Origin: Xylanibacter brevis ATCC 19188
Lineage (GTDB): Bacteria; Bacteroidota; Bacteroidia; Bacteroidales; Bacteroidaceae
Length of the DNA: 64,000 bases
NCBI RefSeq assembly: GCF_000621725.1
Contig: NZ_JHXM01000019.1
Coordinates: 23,934 to 87,933 of the forward strand
Direction: 5' to 3'
Positions 6,505-14,605 of the stretch are shown here, one piece after another. The position numbers and the translations under genes were made by a program. The notes beneath the pieces were generated by a model, which worked only from the letters and a program-made list of their open reading frames with translations, had not been told where the DNA came from and did not search any database. Numbering within the stretch: position 1 is the first letter of the stretch; each line of letters opens with the position of its first letter.

Positions 6505-9015
6505 ATGAACGAAGCTCAGACACGATTCAACAAGATAGACCCCAAACTGAGGGAAGCCGGTTGGGGGATAGTTCCTGGAAGTAATATTCTGGTGGAGCAG
6601 AGTGCGTATATTGCGCCTGGTCGCATCACGACTACTGGGCACAAGAACCCGAAGAAGGCTGACTACATCCTGGAATATAAGGGGCAGAAACTGGCTGTGA
6701 TAGAGGCCAAGAGCGACGAGAAAGACGTGTCTGAGGGCGTAGGGCAAGCCAAGCTCTATGCCGATGCGCTGAAGATTCGCTATACCTATAGTACCAATGG
6801 CGATGAGATCTGGTTCATCGACATGGGAATCAAGAACAATCAGGGCGAGTATATCATCCCCAGCAAGGAGCATGATATTGACGCCTTCCCGTCGCCACAG
6901 GACTTGTGGCAGATGACTTTCCCGGAGGAGAATCCCTGGCGAGACAAGTTTAATCTGTGTGCACTGAATCGCAGTGGCGGTCGCCAGCCTCGTTACTATC
7001 AGGAGATAGCCATCAAGAGTGTGTTGGAGGCTGTGGCCAAGCAGCGCAATCGCATCTTGCTGACTATGGCCACTGGTACGGGTAAGACCTATACGGCATT
7101 CCAGATTTGTTGGAAGCTGACGCAGACGAAGTGGAACATCCGGAGAAGCGAGGGCCATCTGAACTCGCTCAAGGATGGCCGAGTCTCGACGGATGAAGAC
7201 GTAGTCACCACGAAGGGTGTGGAGCGTGCGCCAAGAATCCTGTTTATAGCTGACAGAAACATTCTGGCTAATCAGGCCATCAACGACTTCGACCAGTTCC
7301 CCGAGGATGCGATGTGCCGCATAACTCCCAAGGAGCTGAAAAAGAACAACTACAAGGTGCCCACGGCACGCAATCTTTACTTCACCATTTTCCAGACAAT
7401 GATGACTTCGCCCAATGCACAGAAAGCAGAGGAGCAAGGCATCAAGTTGCCTGAAGGCGCAGACGACCAGCCATATTACATGCAGTATGAGCGCGACTTC
7501 TTCGATTTCATCATTATTGATGAGTGCCATCGTGGTGGTGCTAATGATGAAAGTGAGTGGCGCAAGTTGATGGAATACTTCGACAGTGCCTATCAGTTGG
7601 GTATGACTGCTACTCCCAAAAGAAAGGATAATGCCAATACCTATGCCTACTTTGGCACTCCTGTATATAGCTACTCGCTGAAACAAGGCATCGAGGATGG
7701 TTTCCTGGTTCCCTTCCGCGTGGAACTATCTACGAGCAACATTGATGACTACAAGTGGGAGAAGGGCGACGTCGTGAAAAGTGGAGAGATAGATCCCGAG
7801 AAGACCTACACGGAGTCGGATTTCTATAATGGCAGAATCCAGATCAAAGAGCGCGATGAACATCGTGTGAAGGAACTGCTGAGCAAGATTGATCCAGACG
7901 AAAAGACCATCATCTTCTGTGCCACTCAGAAGCATGCCATGATAGTGCGTGACATGGTGAACAAGCATAAGCAGCGCCCTGCCAATAACTATTGTGAGCG
8001 CGTTACGGCCGATGATGGCGAGGTGGGCGAAGCCACCCTGAGAACATTCCAAGACAACGAAAAGCTGTTGCCTACTATCCTGACCACCTCTTATAAACTG
8101 AGCACTGGCGTTGATGCCCGCAATGTGCGAAACATCGTACTGATGCGCCCTGTGCAGAACATCGTAGAGTTTAAGCAGATTATAGGTAGAGGCACGCGCT
8201 TATTTGACGGAAAGTATTATTTCACGATCTATGACTTTGTGGGTGCTTGCGACATGTTTAAGGATCCAGACTGGGATGGCGATACCTACTGCCCCGTATG
8301 TGGAAACTGGCCCTGCACGTGCAAAAAGAAAAAACATACAGATACAAATAATGGTGGGGGCGATAAAGCTTCTGAACACGAGGTTTGCCCTGTATGTGGT
8401 CATCTGCCTTGTACTTGCGAAGGGCCCAGAAATAATCTCATAGATATCAAACTTTCTGTAGGAAGAAGGGTGACTCTTGAAACGACTTGGGAGCAGAAAA
8501 TATTCTTTGGCGACGAATTTATCGGTCTTGATGAATATGTAAAAAAACTCTTCGGAAGAATACCTGACCTTTTCTCAGATGCTGATGACCTCAGGGAGAA
8601 ATGGGCAAATCCGGAAACTCGTGAGCAACTGCTAAAAACGTTGGATGAGGCTGGATTTGCAGAGGAGAAACTGAATATGCTGAAGAATATGCTGAAGATG
8701 CAAAAGTGCGACTTGCTTGATGTGCTGGAGTATATTGCCTACGACTCTACACCTATGGAGCGGGCAAAGAGAGTGGAGCTTGTGAAGAAGCAGTATGTAG
8801 ATGCGTTGAATAAGGAACAGCGAGAGTTCGACAACCTGATTCTGGAATACTATGCCAGCAACGGCTTCAAGGAACTGGGTGCAGACAAACTGAAAACCTT
8901 CATCAACATCCGGTTTAACTCGATGAGGGATGCTAAGGAGAGGCTAAACATGTCAGTCACGGAGATACGTAACCATTACTACGAGTTGCAACGACGATTG
9001 TATTGTGAGATATAG
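6505..9015 (+). CDS. hsdR: Type I restriction endonuclease subunit HsdR
   Basis: HsdR translocates DNA with ATP and cleaves it at a distance from unmethylated sites. In the 836-residue protein, residues 53-69 hold a PD-(D/E)xK-type nuclease core (D53, EAK at 67-69). GTGKT at 191-195 and DECH at 339-342 are the helicase Walker motifs, and a second RecA lobe follows (GVDARNVRNIV, IIGRGTRL). An unusual insert carries two CPVCGxxPCTC motifs at about 596 and 628, which look like paired zinc-binding knuckles. The C-terminal helical domain resembles the EcoEI-type HsdR tail. The gene ends the hsdM-hsdS-unknown-hsdR operon. Confidence 0.95.
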   Translation: MNEAQTRFNKIDPKLREAGWGIVPGSNILVEQSAYIAPGRITTTGHKNPKKADYILEYKGQKLAVIEAKSDEKDVSEGVGQAKLYADALKIRYTYSTNGDEIWFIDMGIKNNQGEYIIPSKEHDIDAFPSPQDLWQMTFPEENPWRDKFNLCALNRSGGRQPRYYQEIAIKSVLEAVAKQRNRILLTMATGTGKTYTAFQICWKLTQTKWNIRRSEGHLNSLKDGRVSTDEDVVTTKGVERAPRILFIADRNILANQAINDFDQFPEDAMCRITPKELKKNNYKVPTARNLYFTIFQTMMTSPNAQKAEEQGIKLPEGADDQPYYMQYERDFFDFIIIDECHRGGANDESEWRKLMEYFDSAYQLGMTATPKRKDNANTYAYFGTPVYSYSLKQGIEDGFLVPFRVELSTSNIDDYKWEKGDVVKSGEIDPEKTYTESDFYNGRIQIKERDEHRVKELLSKIDPDEKTIIFCATQKHAMIVRDMVNKHKQRPANNYCERVTADDGEVGEATLRTFQDNEKLLPTILTTSYKLSTGVDARNVRNIVLMRPVQNIVEFKQIIGRGTRLFDGKYYFTIYDFVGACDMFKDPDWDGDTYCPVCGNWPCTCKKKKHTDTNNGGGDKASEHEVCPVCGHLPCTCEGPRNNLIDIKLSVGRRVTLETTWEQKIFFGDEFIGLDEYVKKLFGRIPDLFSDADDLREKWANPETREQLLKTLDEAGFAEEKLNMLKNMLKMQKCDLLDVLEYIAYDSTPMERAKRVELVKKQYVDALNKEQREFDNLILEYYASNGFKELGADKLKTFINIRFNSMRDAKERLNMSVTEIRNHYYELQRRLYCEI

Positions 9016-9047
9016 GTACAGTTATATTGTTAATATTTATTATTTTC

Positions 9048-9078
9048 TTGGCGGATTACGCAAATAGTGCTACCTTTG
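9048..9078 (+). promoter_or_regulatory. Promoter upstream of the 9106 gene
   Basis: TTG at 9048-9050 and TACCTTTG at 9071-9078 are separated by 20 bp. The ATG at 9106 is 27 bp downstream. Confidence 0.6.
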
Positions 9079-9105
9079 CAGCATCAACCAATAAACTAAA
9101 AAATA

Positions 9106-9780
9106 ATGAAAAAAAATGTTTTCCTTTTAATTGTAGCTATATGCATGATGGGCTCCTTTTCATTAATGGCCCAGGAAACCGAGAAAAAAAAAGAAATAAA
9201 GGATTGGATGCATGCTGTGGCTTATAAGAAAGACGGAACTACGTTCGAGGGCTATCTGAAAAATATCACTCCTGCCTTGTATGGCTCATATCATCTACCG
9301 GATGCGTCAGACTCGACGATGATTTTCACAAAAGGCAATAAACTGTTTGAACGGACTACCAGAATACCCAATAGTGAGATTGATAGTATGGTAACATGGT
9401 ATGATGACAAACCTGATTTGAAATTCAAATGGGAGTCTCGTCCTGCGAATTTTGCTTTTGGTGGAAGCAAACCCTTTGTTATGGAGCATCCCGTTATGCT
9501 ATTGTTGCTTTATAAAGGGAAAAAGGTGAGGGGATATTTGTCTTCTCATCCATTATATGGGTTTAAATATTTCTTTATGTTAGATGATATGCCTTATGCA
9601 ATGGCTTTTATGAAACCATTTCAGAAGTTCAACGAGCGACGTAGAAAGACATTGTTGGATACCTTCTATATGTATCCGGAAATGGAGGCCTATATTAAAA
9701 CTTTGACAAAGGAAGAGGTAAAGAGAAATCCCTTCTGTGTGTTGAAGAAGCTCGACGAGATATTATTGATAAATAATTGA
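9106..9780 (+). CDS. Secreted protein of unknown function
   Basis: The 224-residue protein has a clear Sec signal peptide (residues 1-22, ending SLMAQ), so the mature protein should be periplasmic or on the cell surface. The mature part is basic, rich in Lys, Phe and Tyr, with alternating hydrophobic stretches that suggest beta structure. I recognise no domain or catalytic motif. It has its own promoter just after hsdR. The next gene starts 21 bp later, so the two may be co-transcribed. Confidence 0.75.
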   Translation: MKKNVFLLIVAICMMGSFSLMAQETEKKKEIKDWMHAVAYKKDGTTFEGYLKNITPALYGSYHLPDASDSTMIFTKGNKLFERTTRIPNSEIDSMVTWYDDKPDLKFKWESRPANFAFGGSKPFVMEHPVMLLLLYKGKKVRGYLSSHPLYGFKYFFMLDDMPYAMAFMKPFQKFNERRRKTLLDTFYMYPEMEAYIKTLTKEEVKRNPFCVLKKLDEILLINN

Positions 9781-9801
9781 ATATATTATAAACGAAGTAG
9801 T

Positions 9802-10272
9802 ATGAAACGAAACATTATTCTTGCTGTCGTTGCAATTCTCTGTCTGGCTATGTATCTGGGACCGTATGTGTTGTTGCTGCTGGTGCTCCCAATTGCATAT
9901 TTCATTGGTAGCAGAAAGGAGAACATGGAAGTGCAGAGGGTGACCTATACAACAATGGAGGAAGTGGAGCGGAAGTATGGAGCACCCGATGACGTGGTGG
10001 TGCTGAATGCCTCGCGTGCCAATGAAATACCATCGCTTATCTTGTTTTATGATGCTATCGATGTGATGATCATCTCTGGCATGGAGTTGAAACTTAGCGA
10101 CCTTGTGGGTGTGATGCCAAAGAACATGGCTACGCCTTATACGGTAGATGAGTGTGCAGTTATTCTCAGCACAAAAGATACCGACTATTCCACCATTCGT
10201 CTGCGTGTGGGCTATGACTACGGGTTGGCCTGCGAGATTACGGCACAGATAGATTCGCACATCAAAAAATAG
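9802..10272 (+). CDS. Small membrane-anchored protein of unknown function
   Basis: The 156-residue protein begins with a long hydrophobic stretch (about residues 4-36, possibly a helical hairpin) followed by a soluble domain of about 115 residues. No known motif was identified. It lies 21 bp behind the preceding secreted-protein gene on the same strand and is followed by an independent promoter for sodB, so the two unknown genes probably form a small operon. Function cannot be inferred. Confidence 0.7.
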   Translation: MKRNIILAVVAILCLAMYLGPYVLLLLVLPIAYFIGSRKENMEVQRVTYTTMEEVERKYGAPDDVVVLNASRANEIPSLILFYDAIDVMIISGMELKLSDLVGVMPKNMATPYTVDECAVILSTKDTDYSTIRLRVGYDYGLACEITAQIDSHIKK

Positions 10273-10296
10273 GTTTGATATTAATAAAGGAATGTT

Positions 10297-10326
10297 TGGT
10301 GAAATAAAGTTTTTCTTGTATCTTTG
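10297..10326 (+). promoter_or_regulatory. Promoter of sodB
   Basis: TTG at 10297-10299 and TATCTTTG at 10319-10326 have 19-bp spacing. The ATG is at 10391, giving a leader of about 60 nt. Confidence 0.6.
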
Positions 10327-10390
10327 CAACATGAACTTGGGAAAATACGCTATTAACCAAATATTACGTTAAACCAAAAATTAAACGATT

Positions 10391-10978
10391 ATGGGCAAAT
10401 TTCAATTAATGGCATTGCCTTATGCAATGGATGCACTGGGAACAGTGATTAGTAAGCAGACTTTGGAATTTCATCATGGCAAACACCTGGCTGCTTATGT
10501 GAATAATCTGAATGGTCTGTTAGATGGCAGCGGATTTGAAGAGGCATCCTTAGAGGATATTGTATGCAAGTCAAGTGGTGGTATGCAGAATAATGCCGGA
10601 CAGATTATGAATCACGAAATGTATTTCGCTCAGTTTACTGGTAACCAGTCAAAGCCTGCACCTGCTGGTGCCTTAGCAGAGGCGATTAAGCGTGACTTTG
10701 GTTCGTTTGAGTCATTTAAGGATGAATTTCAGAAAAAAGGTGCTACCCTTTTTGGCAGTGGATGGGTATGGCTATCTGCCGATAAGGATGGCAAACTCAT
10801 TATCACACAGGAGACGAATGCAGGCAACCCCATTCAGAAAGGACTAAAACCACTGTTGACTTTCGATGTATGGGAACATGCTTATTATCTTGATTATCAG
10901 AATCGTCGTCCCGATCATTTGTCTGCTCTTTGGCAGATAATAGATTGGAAAGTCATAGAGAGTCGTTATAATTTCTAG
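10391..10978 (+). CDS. sodB: Superoxide dismutase, Fe/Mn family
   Basis: The enzyme converts superoxide to oxygen and hydrogen peroxide in the cytoplasm. The 195-residue length is typical. All four metal ligands are visible: H28 in EFHHGKH, H75 in NHEMYF, and D159 and H163 in DVWEHAYY. The FGSGWVWL segment is also typical. Whether it prefers Fe, Mn or is cambialistic, as in several Bacteroidales, cannot be settled from the motifs. It is monocistronic, with its own promoter and a strong intrinsic terminator. Confidence 0.95.
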   Translation: MGKFQLMALPYAMDALGTVISKQTLEFHHGKHLAAYVNNLNGLLDGSGFEEASLEDIVCKSSGGMQNNAGQIMNHEMYFAQFTGNQSKPAPAGALAEAIKRDFGSFESFKDEFQKKGATLFGSGWVWLSADKDGKLIITQETNAGNPIQKGLKPLLTFDVWEHAYYLDYQNRRPDHLSALWQIIDWKVIESRYNF

Positions 10979-10996
10979 TATAATAATAAAAGAAAG

Positions 10997-11026
10997 TGAG
11001 CAAACCTGATGGTTTGCTCATTTTTT
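10997..11026 (+). terminator. Intrinsic terminator after sodB
   Basis: A perfect 10-bp stem (TGAGCAAACC / GGTTTGCTCA) with a TGAT loop is followed by a run of T residues. Confidence 0.85.
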
Positions 11027-11031
11027 CTTTG

Positions 11032-11039
11032 TAATTTTG
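11032..11039 (+). promoter_or_regulatory. Possible -7 element for menB
   Basis: TAATTTTG fits TAnnTTTG and lies 23 bp before the menB ATG, immediately after the sodB terminator. The -33 element is poorly placed, so this is tentative. Confidence 0.4.
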
Positions 11040-11062
11040 CTCGTTGAAAATAAAAAAGAGAT

Positions 11063-11920
11063 ATGGCACAAAGAGAATGGAAAGAGATAAGGAAGTTTGA
11101 GGAGATTCTCTTCGAAGAGTATAATGGTATTGCGAAAATTACAATAAACCGTTCACGCTATCGCAATGCCTTCACACCAAAGACAACCTTGGAGCTGAGT
11201 CAGGCATTTGCTGCCTGCCGTGAGATGCAGAACATACGTGTGGTGCTGCTGACTGGCGCCATGAGCGAGGTGCCCGAAGGAAAGAGCCTGGCTGATGTGA
11301 AACATGCTTTTTGCTCAGGAGGTGACATGCATGTTAAAGGACGTGGTGGCTATATTGATGACGATGGTGTGCCACGTCTGAGTGTTCTTGATGTTCAGAT
11401 GCAGATTCGTCGACTGCCCAAGCCCGTCATTGCAATGGTGAATGGTTATGCCATTGGTGGAGGACACGTTCTTCACTTGGTGTGCGATTTGACGATTGCT
11501 TCAGAGAATGCTATTTTCGGACAGACAGGTCCTAAGGTGGGCTCTTTCGATGCAGGCTTTGGTTCCAGCTATCTGGCTCGCATCGTTGGTCAGAAAAAAG
11601 CACGTGAGATTTGGTTTATGTGTCGACAGTACTCTGCCAAGGAAGCTGAAGAGATGGGTATGGTAAACAAGGTCGTACCTATCGAGCAATTGGAAGATGA
11701 GTGTGTTAGTTGGGCAGAGACCATGATGGAGCGTTCGCCTATCGCTCTGCGAATGATTAAGGCAGGATTGAATGCGGAACTGGACGGACAGGCTGGTATC
11801 CAGCAATTGGCTGGCGACTGTACCATGCTTTATTATTTCCTTGACGAGGCTCAGGAGGGAGGAAAGGCTTTCCTTGAGAAGCGTAAGCCAAACTTTGACC
11901 AATATCCAAAGATTCCTTGA
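11063..11920 (+). CDS. menB: 1,4-dihydroxy-2-naphthoyl-CoA synthase
   Basis: MenB is a crotonase-fold enzyme that cyclises o-succinylbenzoyl-CoA in menaquinone synthesis. The 285-residue length is typical. Diagnostic segments include [21 protein letters not shown] and [13 protein letters not shown]; the last is characteristic of MenB rather than of other enoyl-CoA hydratases. The C-terminal PNFDQYP is also typical. It should act after MenC and MenE, which lie downstream. Its stop codon overlaps the first, degenerate copy of a 21-bp repeat array that flanks the GxxExxY gene. Confidence 0.95.
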   Translation: MAQREWKEIRKFEEILFEEYNGIAKITINRSRYRNAFTPKTTLELSQAFAACREMQNIRVVLLTGAMSEVPEGKSLADVKHAFCSGGDMHVKGRGGYIDDDGVPRLSVLDVQMQIRRLPKPVIAMVNGYAIGGGHVLHLVCDLTIASENAIFGQTGPKVGSFDAGFGSSYLARIVGQKKAREIWFMCRQYSAKEAEEMGMVNKVVPIEQLEDECVSWAETMMERSPIALRMIKAGLNAELDGQAGIQQLAGDCTMLYYFLDEAQEGGKAFLEKRKPNFDQYPKIP

Positions 11921-12002
11921 AGACAGAATAACGGAAGGGAAAGACATAATAACTTTTTTTAAAGACATAATAACTTCTTTTAAAGACATAATAACAAACG
12001 AA
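11919..12002. repeat. Left 21-bp repeat array (four copies), inverted relative to the array at 12553
   Basis: AAAGACATAATAAC recurs at 11940, 11961 and 11982, with a degenerate copy at 11919, at an exact 21-bp period. The array is followed by CAAACGAACACGAACATACT. Both parts recur in reverse complement on the other side of the GxxExxY gene (12450-12610). Confidence 0.9.
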
Positions 12003-12059
12003 CACGAACATACTTTTTGGTGAAAATACTTGTTTTATGAATATATATATTGATATACG

Positions 12060-12449
12060 ATGATGGACGGTGAATTACTGATAAAACGGGTGATGGACTG
12101 CGCTGGAAAGGTGCGTAGGCAGTTAGGTCCTGGATATCTGGAGGCTGTCTATAAAAATGCTATGTTGATAGAATTGCGTAAGAATAATCTGGGCTATGAG
12201 GTAGAACGTCCAATCTCTGTGTATTACGACGGAATTGTAGTGGGGGATTATAAAGCTGATATCGTTGTGGAAAAGCAATTGATATTGGAACTAAAGGCAG
12301 TCAATTCATTACATGTGGCCCACGAACTACAGCTCGTAAACTACCTGACTGCAACAGGCATCGACAATGGACTGCTCATCAACTTTGGCTCAGAAGAAAT
12401 ACAATTCAAACGCAAATTCCGCGTCTATCGTAAACGCTTTGAAAAATAG
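12060..12449 (+). CDS. GxxExxY family protein (PD-(D/E)xK-like)
   Basis: This 129-residue protein has the signature GYLEAVY at 25-31 that gives the family its name. D66, E76 and K78 (within YKADIVVE and ILELKAV) are spaced like a PD-(D/E)xK nuclease core. Family function is not established. It sits between menB and menC on the same strand and is bracketed by inverted arrays of 21-bp repeats. That layout suggests a small inserted cassette rather than a menaquinone gene. A start at ATG 12060 or at the adjacent ATG 12063 is possible. Confidence 0.85.
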   Translation: MMDGELLIKRVMDCAGKVRRQLGPGYLEAVYKNAMLIELRKNNLGYEVERPISVYYDGIVVGDYKADIVVEKQLILELKAVNSLHVAHELQLVNYLTATGIDNGLLINFGSEEIQFKRKFRVYRKRFEK

Positions 12450-12610
12450 TATGTTCGTAAAAAAAGTTTGTTCGTTTGTTCTTTCAGTCGCTTCGCTTGG
12501 TGAAAGCGGCAGAGCCGAGCAATTATGTCTTTTAAAAAAAGTCTGTTCGTTTGTTATTATGTCTTTAATATCAGTTATTATGTCTTTAACCCCTTCGTTA
12601 TTATGTCTTA
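12450..12610. repeat. Right inverted repeat array flanking the GxxExxY gene
   Basis: GTTATTATGTCTTT occurs at 12553 and 12574 and, with one change, at 12597; it is the reverse complement of the unit at 11940-11995. Upstream of it, AGTATGTTCGT (about 12450) and two copies of GTTCGTTTGTT (about 12470 and 12544) are reverse complements of the left flank. Between them lies a G/C-richer hairpin-like patch with TCGCTTCGCTTGGTGAAAGC (about 12488-12508). The transcript could fold into a very long stem around the gene. Confidence 0.85.
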
Positions 12611-12626
12611 AAAACAAATAGTTAAT

Positions 12627-13658
12627 ATGTACAAGATAAGTATTGCAAAACGCATTTTCCATTTCAAGCAGCCGGCAGGCACCTCTCGCGGTGTATATAC
12701 GGAGCGCAAGTCATGGATGGTTACGATCTCTGACGGAGAGGCAAGCGGTGTAGGCGAGTGCGCACCGCTGCCCGACCTCAGTTGTGATGCGTTGCCCGAC
12801 CAACAGTATGAAGCAGCGTTGCAGCAGTTCTGTGACCAGCTGGCCAGCAGCATGCAGATACCCTATGAGGAGATGCGCGACTATCCGTCGATGCTCTTCG
12901 GACTGGAGACAGCTCTGCTGGATATGGAAAGTAAGAAGAATGGCAACGGCCTGCTGTTTGACACGCCGTTCGCACGAGGCGAGAAAGGCATCACCATCAA
13001 CGGACTGGTGTGGATGGGTTCCTACGAAGAGATGCTCGGTCGGATGGAAGAGAAACTGAAAAAGGGCTTCCGCTGTGTGAAGCTGAAGGTGGGTGCCATC
13101 GACTTTTATAAGGAGCTGGACCTGGTGAAACGTATTCGCGAACGTTTCTCACATCGTGAGGTGGAACTACGCTTGGATGCTAATGGCGGTTTCAAACCTG
13201 ATGAGGCTCTTTATCAGTTGGAGCTTCTTTCTCAATATGCTATTCATAGCATTGAACAACCTATCAAACAAAAACAATGGGCGAAGATGGCTGAGCTGTG
13301 TAGGGATGCACCATTGCCGATAGCGCTCGATGAGGAGTTGATAGGCGTGAACGATCCTGAAATGAAACGACAGATGCTTCGCATCATCAAACCTGCCTAC
13401 ATTGTGTTAAAGCCTTCGCTTCATGGTGGCATGATGGGATGTAGGGAATGGATAGATATAGCTAAAGAAGAGGGCATCGGCTGGTGGATTACATCGGCAT
13501 TGGAAAGTAATATCGGCCTGAATGCTATTGCACAGTTTGCTAGCAGCTTCCCATTGACAATGCCTCAAGGACTGGGCACAGGTATGTTGTTTACAGATAA
13601 TGTTCCAATGCCTTTGGAGATAAAGGGCGACAAGCTATGGATCTCGAAGAATTCTTAG
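12627..13658 (+). CDS. menC: o-Succinylbenzoate synthase
   Basis: MenC is an enolase-superfamily enzyme that dehydrates SHCHC to o-succinylbenzoate. In the 343-residue protein the catalytic KLKVG is at 152-156. The metal ligands are D184 (LDANGG), E210 (SIEQP) and D235 (LDEEL). Length and motif order are normal. The gene overlaps menE by 22 bp, so the two are probably translationally coupled. It is separated from menB by the GxxExxY cassette. Confidence 0.93.
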   Translation: MYKISIAKRIFHFKQPAGTSRGVYTERKSWMVTISDGEASGVGECAPLPDLSCDALPDQQYEAALQQFCDQLASSMQIPYEEMRDYPSMLFGLETALLDMESKKNGNGLLFDTPFARGEKGITINGLVWMGSYEEMLGRMEEKLKKGFRCVKLKVGAIDFYKELDLVKRIRERFSHREVELRLDANGGFKPDEALYQLELLSQYAIHSIEQPIKQKQWAKMAELCRDAPLPIALDEELIGVNDPEMKRQMLRIIKPAYIVLKPSLHGGMMGCREWIDIAKEEGIGWWITSALESNIGLNAIAQFASSFPLTMPQGLGTGMLFTDNVPMPLEIKGDKLWISKNS

Positions 13659-14605
13659 AAGAGTGGCATAACAGTAGTCCGACGGTGTTGGTACATACCA
13701 GTGGCTCCACGGGACAACCGAAGCCTATGTGGGTTGAGAAGGAACGCATGAAGGTTTCGGCTCGTATCACATGTGACTTTCTCGGACTGAAACCTGGTGA
13801 TACAGCTCTGCTTTGCATGTCGCTTGACTATATAGCAGGCAAGATGATGGTGGTTCGCGCTCAGACATGCGGACTCCGACTGGTTGCTGAAAAACCTACA
13901 GGATGTCCATCGTGGAATGGAAAGATTGATTTTGCTGCGATGGTGCCCATGCAGGTGTATAACCTCCTGAAGACAGAAGAGGGCAGAAAAAGGCTGAGAA
14001 GTGTGCGCCACCTGATTATCGGAGGCGGCGCTATCGACGATGCACTTGCACAAGAGCTGAAGACTTTTCCACATGCCGTCTGGAGTACCTATGGCATGAC
14101 GGAGACGCTCTCGCACATCGCCCTGCGCCGACTGAACGGAACGGAGGCCAGCGAATGGTACACGCCCTTCGATGGCGTGGGCATCGCACAGACGGACGAA
14201 GGCTGCCTGGCAATAGATGCTCCCGCTGTGCATGAGGGAATACTGGTGACTAATGATATCGTGGAACTGCGAGGGACGCAGTTTCGCATCCTCGGGCGCA
14301 AAGATAATGTGGTGTGCTCGGGCGGTATCAAGATACAGATAGAGGAGGTGGAACGACTGTTGCGGCCACATCTTGGCGCAGCCTTTGTCGTCACAAAGCG
14401 AAAGGACGAGAAGTTTGGCGAAGCACTGGTGCTGCTGACAGAAGATACACAGCTAGATGCACAGCGAAGCGTCTGCCAACAGGTGTTGCCGAAATACTGG
14501 CAACCACGCTACTATCAGTATGTGGAACAGATACCGATGACGGAAACGGGAAAGCCGGCTCGCAAAGAGGCAGAGCGCCTAGCAGCCCTCGCGAAAGAAA
14601 TCTAA
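13637..14605 (+). CDS. menE: o-Succinylbenzoate-CoA ligase, short form
   Basis: MenE is an acyl-adenylating enzyme that activates o-succinylbenzoate with ATP and CoA. The P-loop-like TSGSTGQPKP is at 21-30 and the A5-type motif STYGMTETLS at about 151. The late GRKDNVVCSGG...IEEVE and the C-terminal MTETGKPARK provide the A8/A10 elements. At 322 residues it is much shorter than the roughly 450-residue E. coli enzyme: the N-terminal region before the P-loop is almost absent, which I believe is normal in this group. It overlaps menC upstream and the convergent aroB by 27 bp downstream. Confidence 0.9.
   Translation: MDLEEFLEEWHNSSPTVLVHTSGSTGQPKPMWVEKERMKVSARITCDFLGLKPGDTALLCMSLDYIAGKMMVVRAQTCGLRLVAEKPTGCPSWNGKIDFAAMVPMQVYNLLKTEEGRKRLRSVRHLIIGGGAIDDALAQELKTFPHAVWSTYGMTETLSHIALRRLNGTEASEWYTPFDGVGIAQTDEGCLAIDAPAVHEGILVTNDIVELRGTQFRILGRKDNVVCSGGIKIQIEEVERLLRPHLGAAFVVTKRKDEKFGEALVLLTEDTQLDAQRSVCQQVLPKYWQPRYYQYVEQIPMTETGKPARKEAERLAALAKEI

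Noticed and set aside
11940..11995. 21-bp repeats as a CRISPR or direct-repeat origin
   Set aside because: There are no spacers, and the repeats are mirrored on the other side of the GxxExxY gene, which fits an inverted-repeat cassette better.
13591..14371. Minus-strand frames opposite menE
   Set aside because: MenE motifs on the plus strand are clear. The opposite frames have no support.
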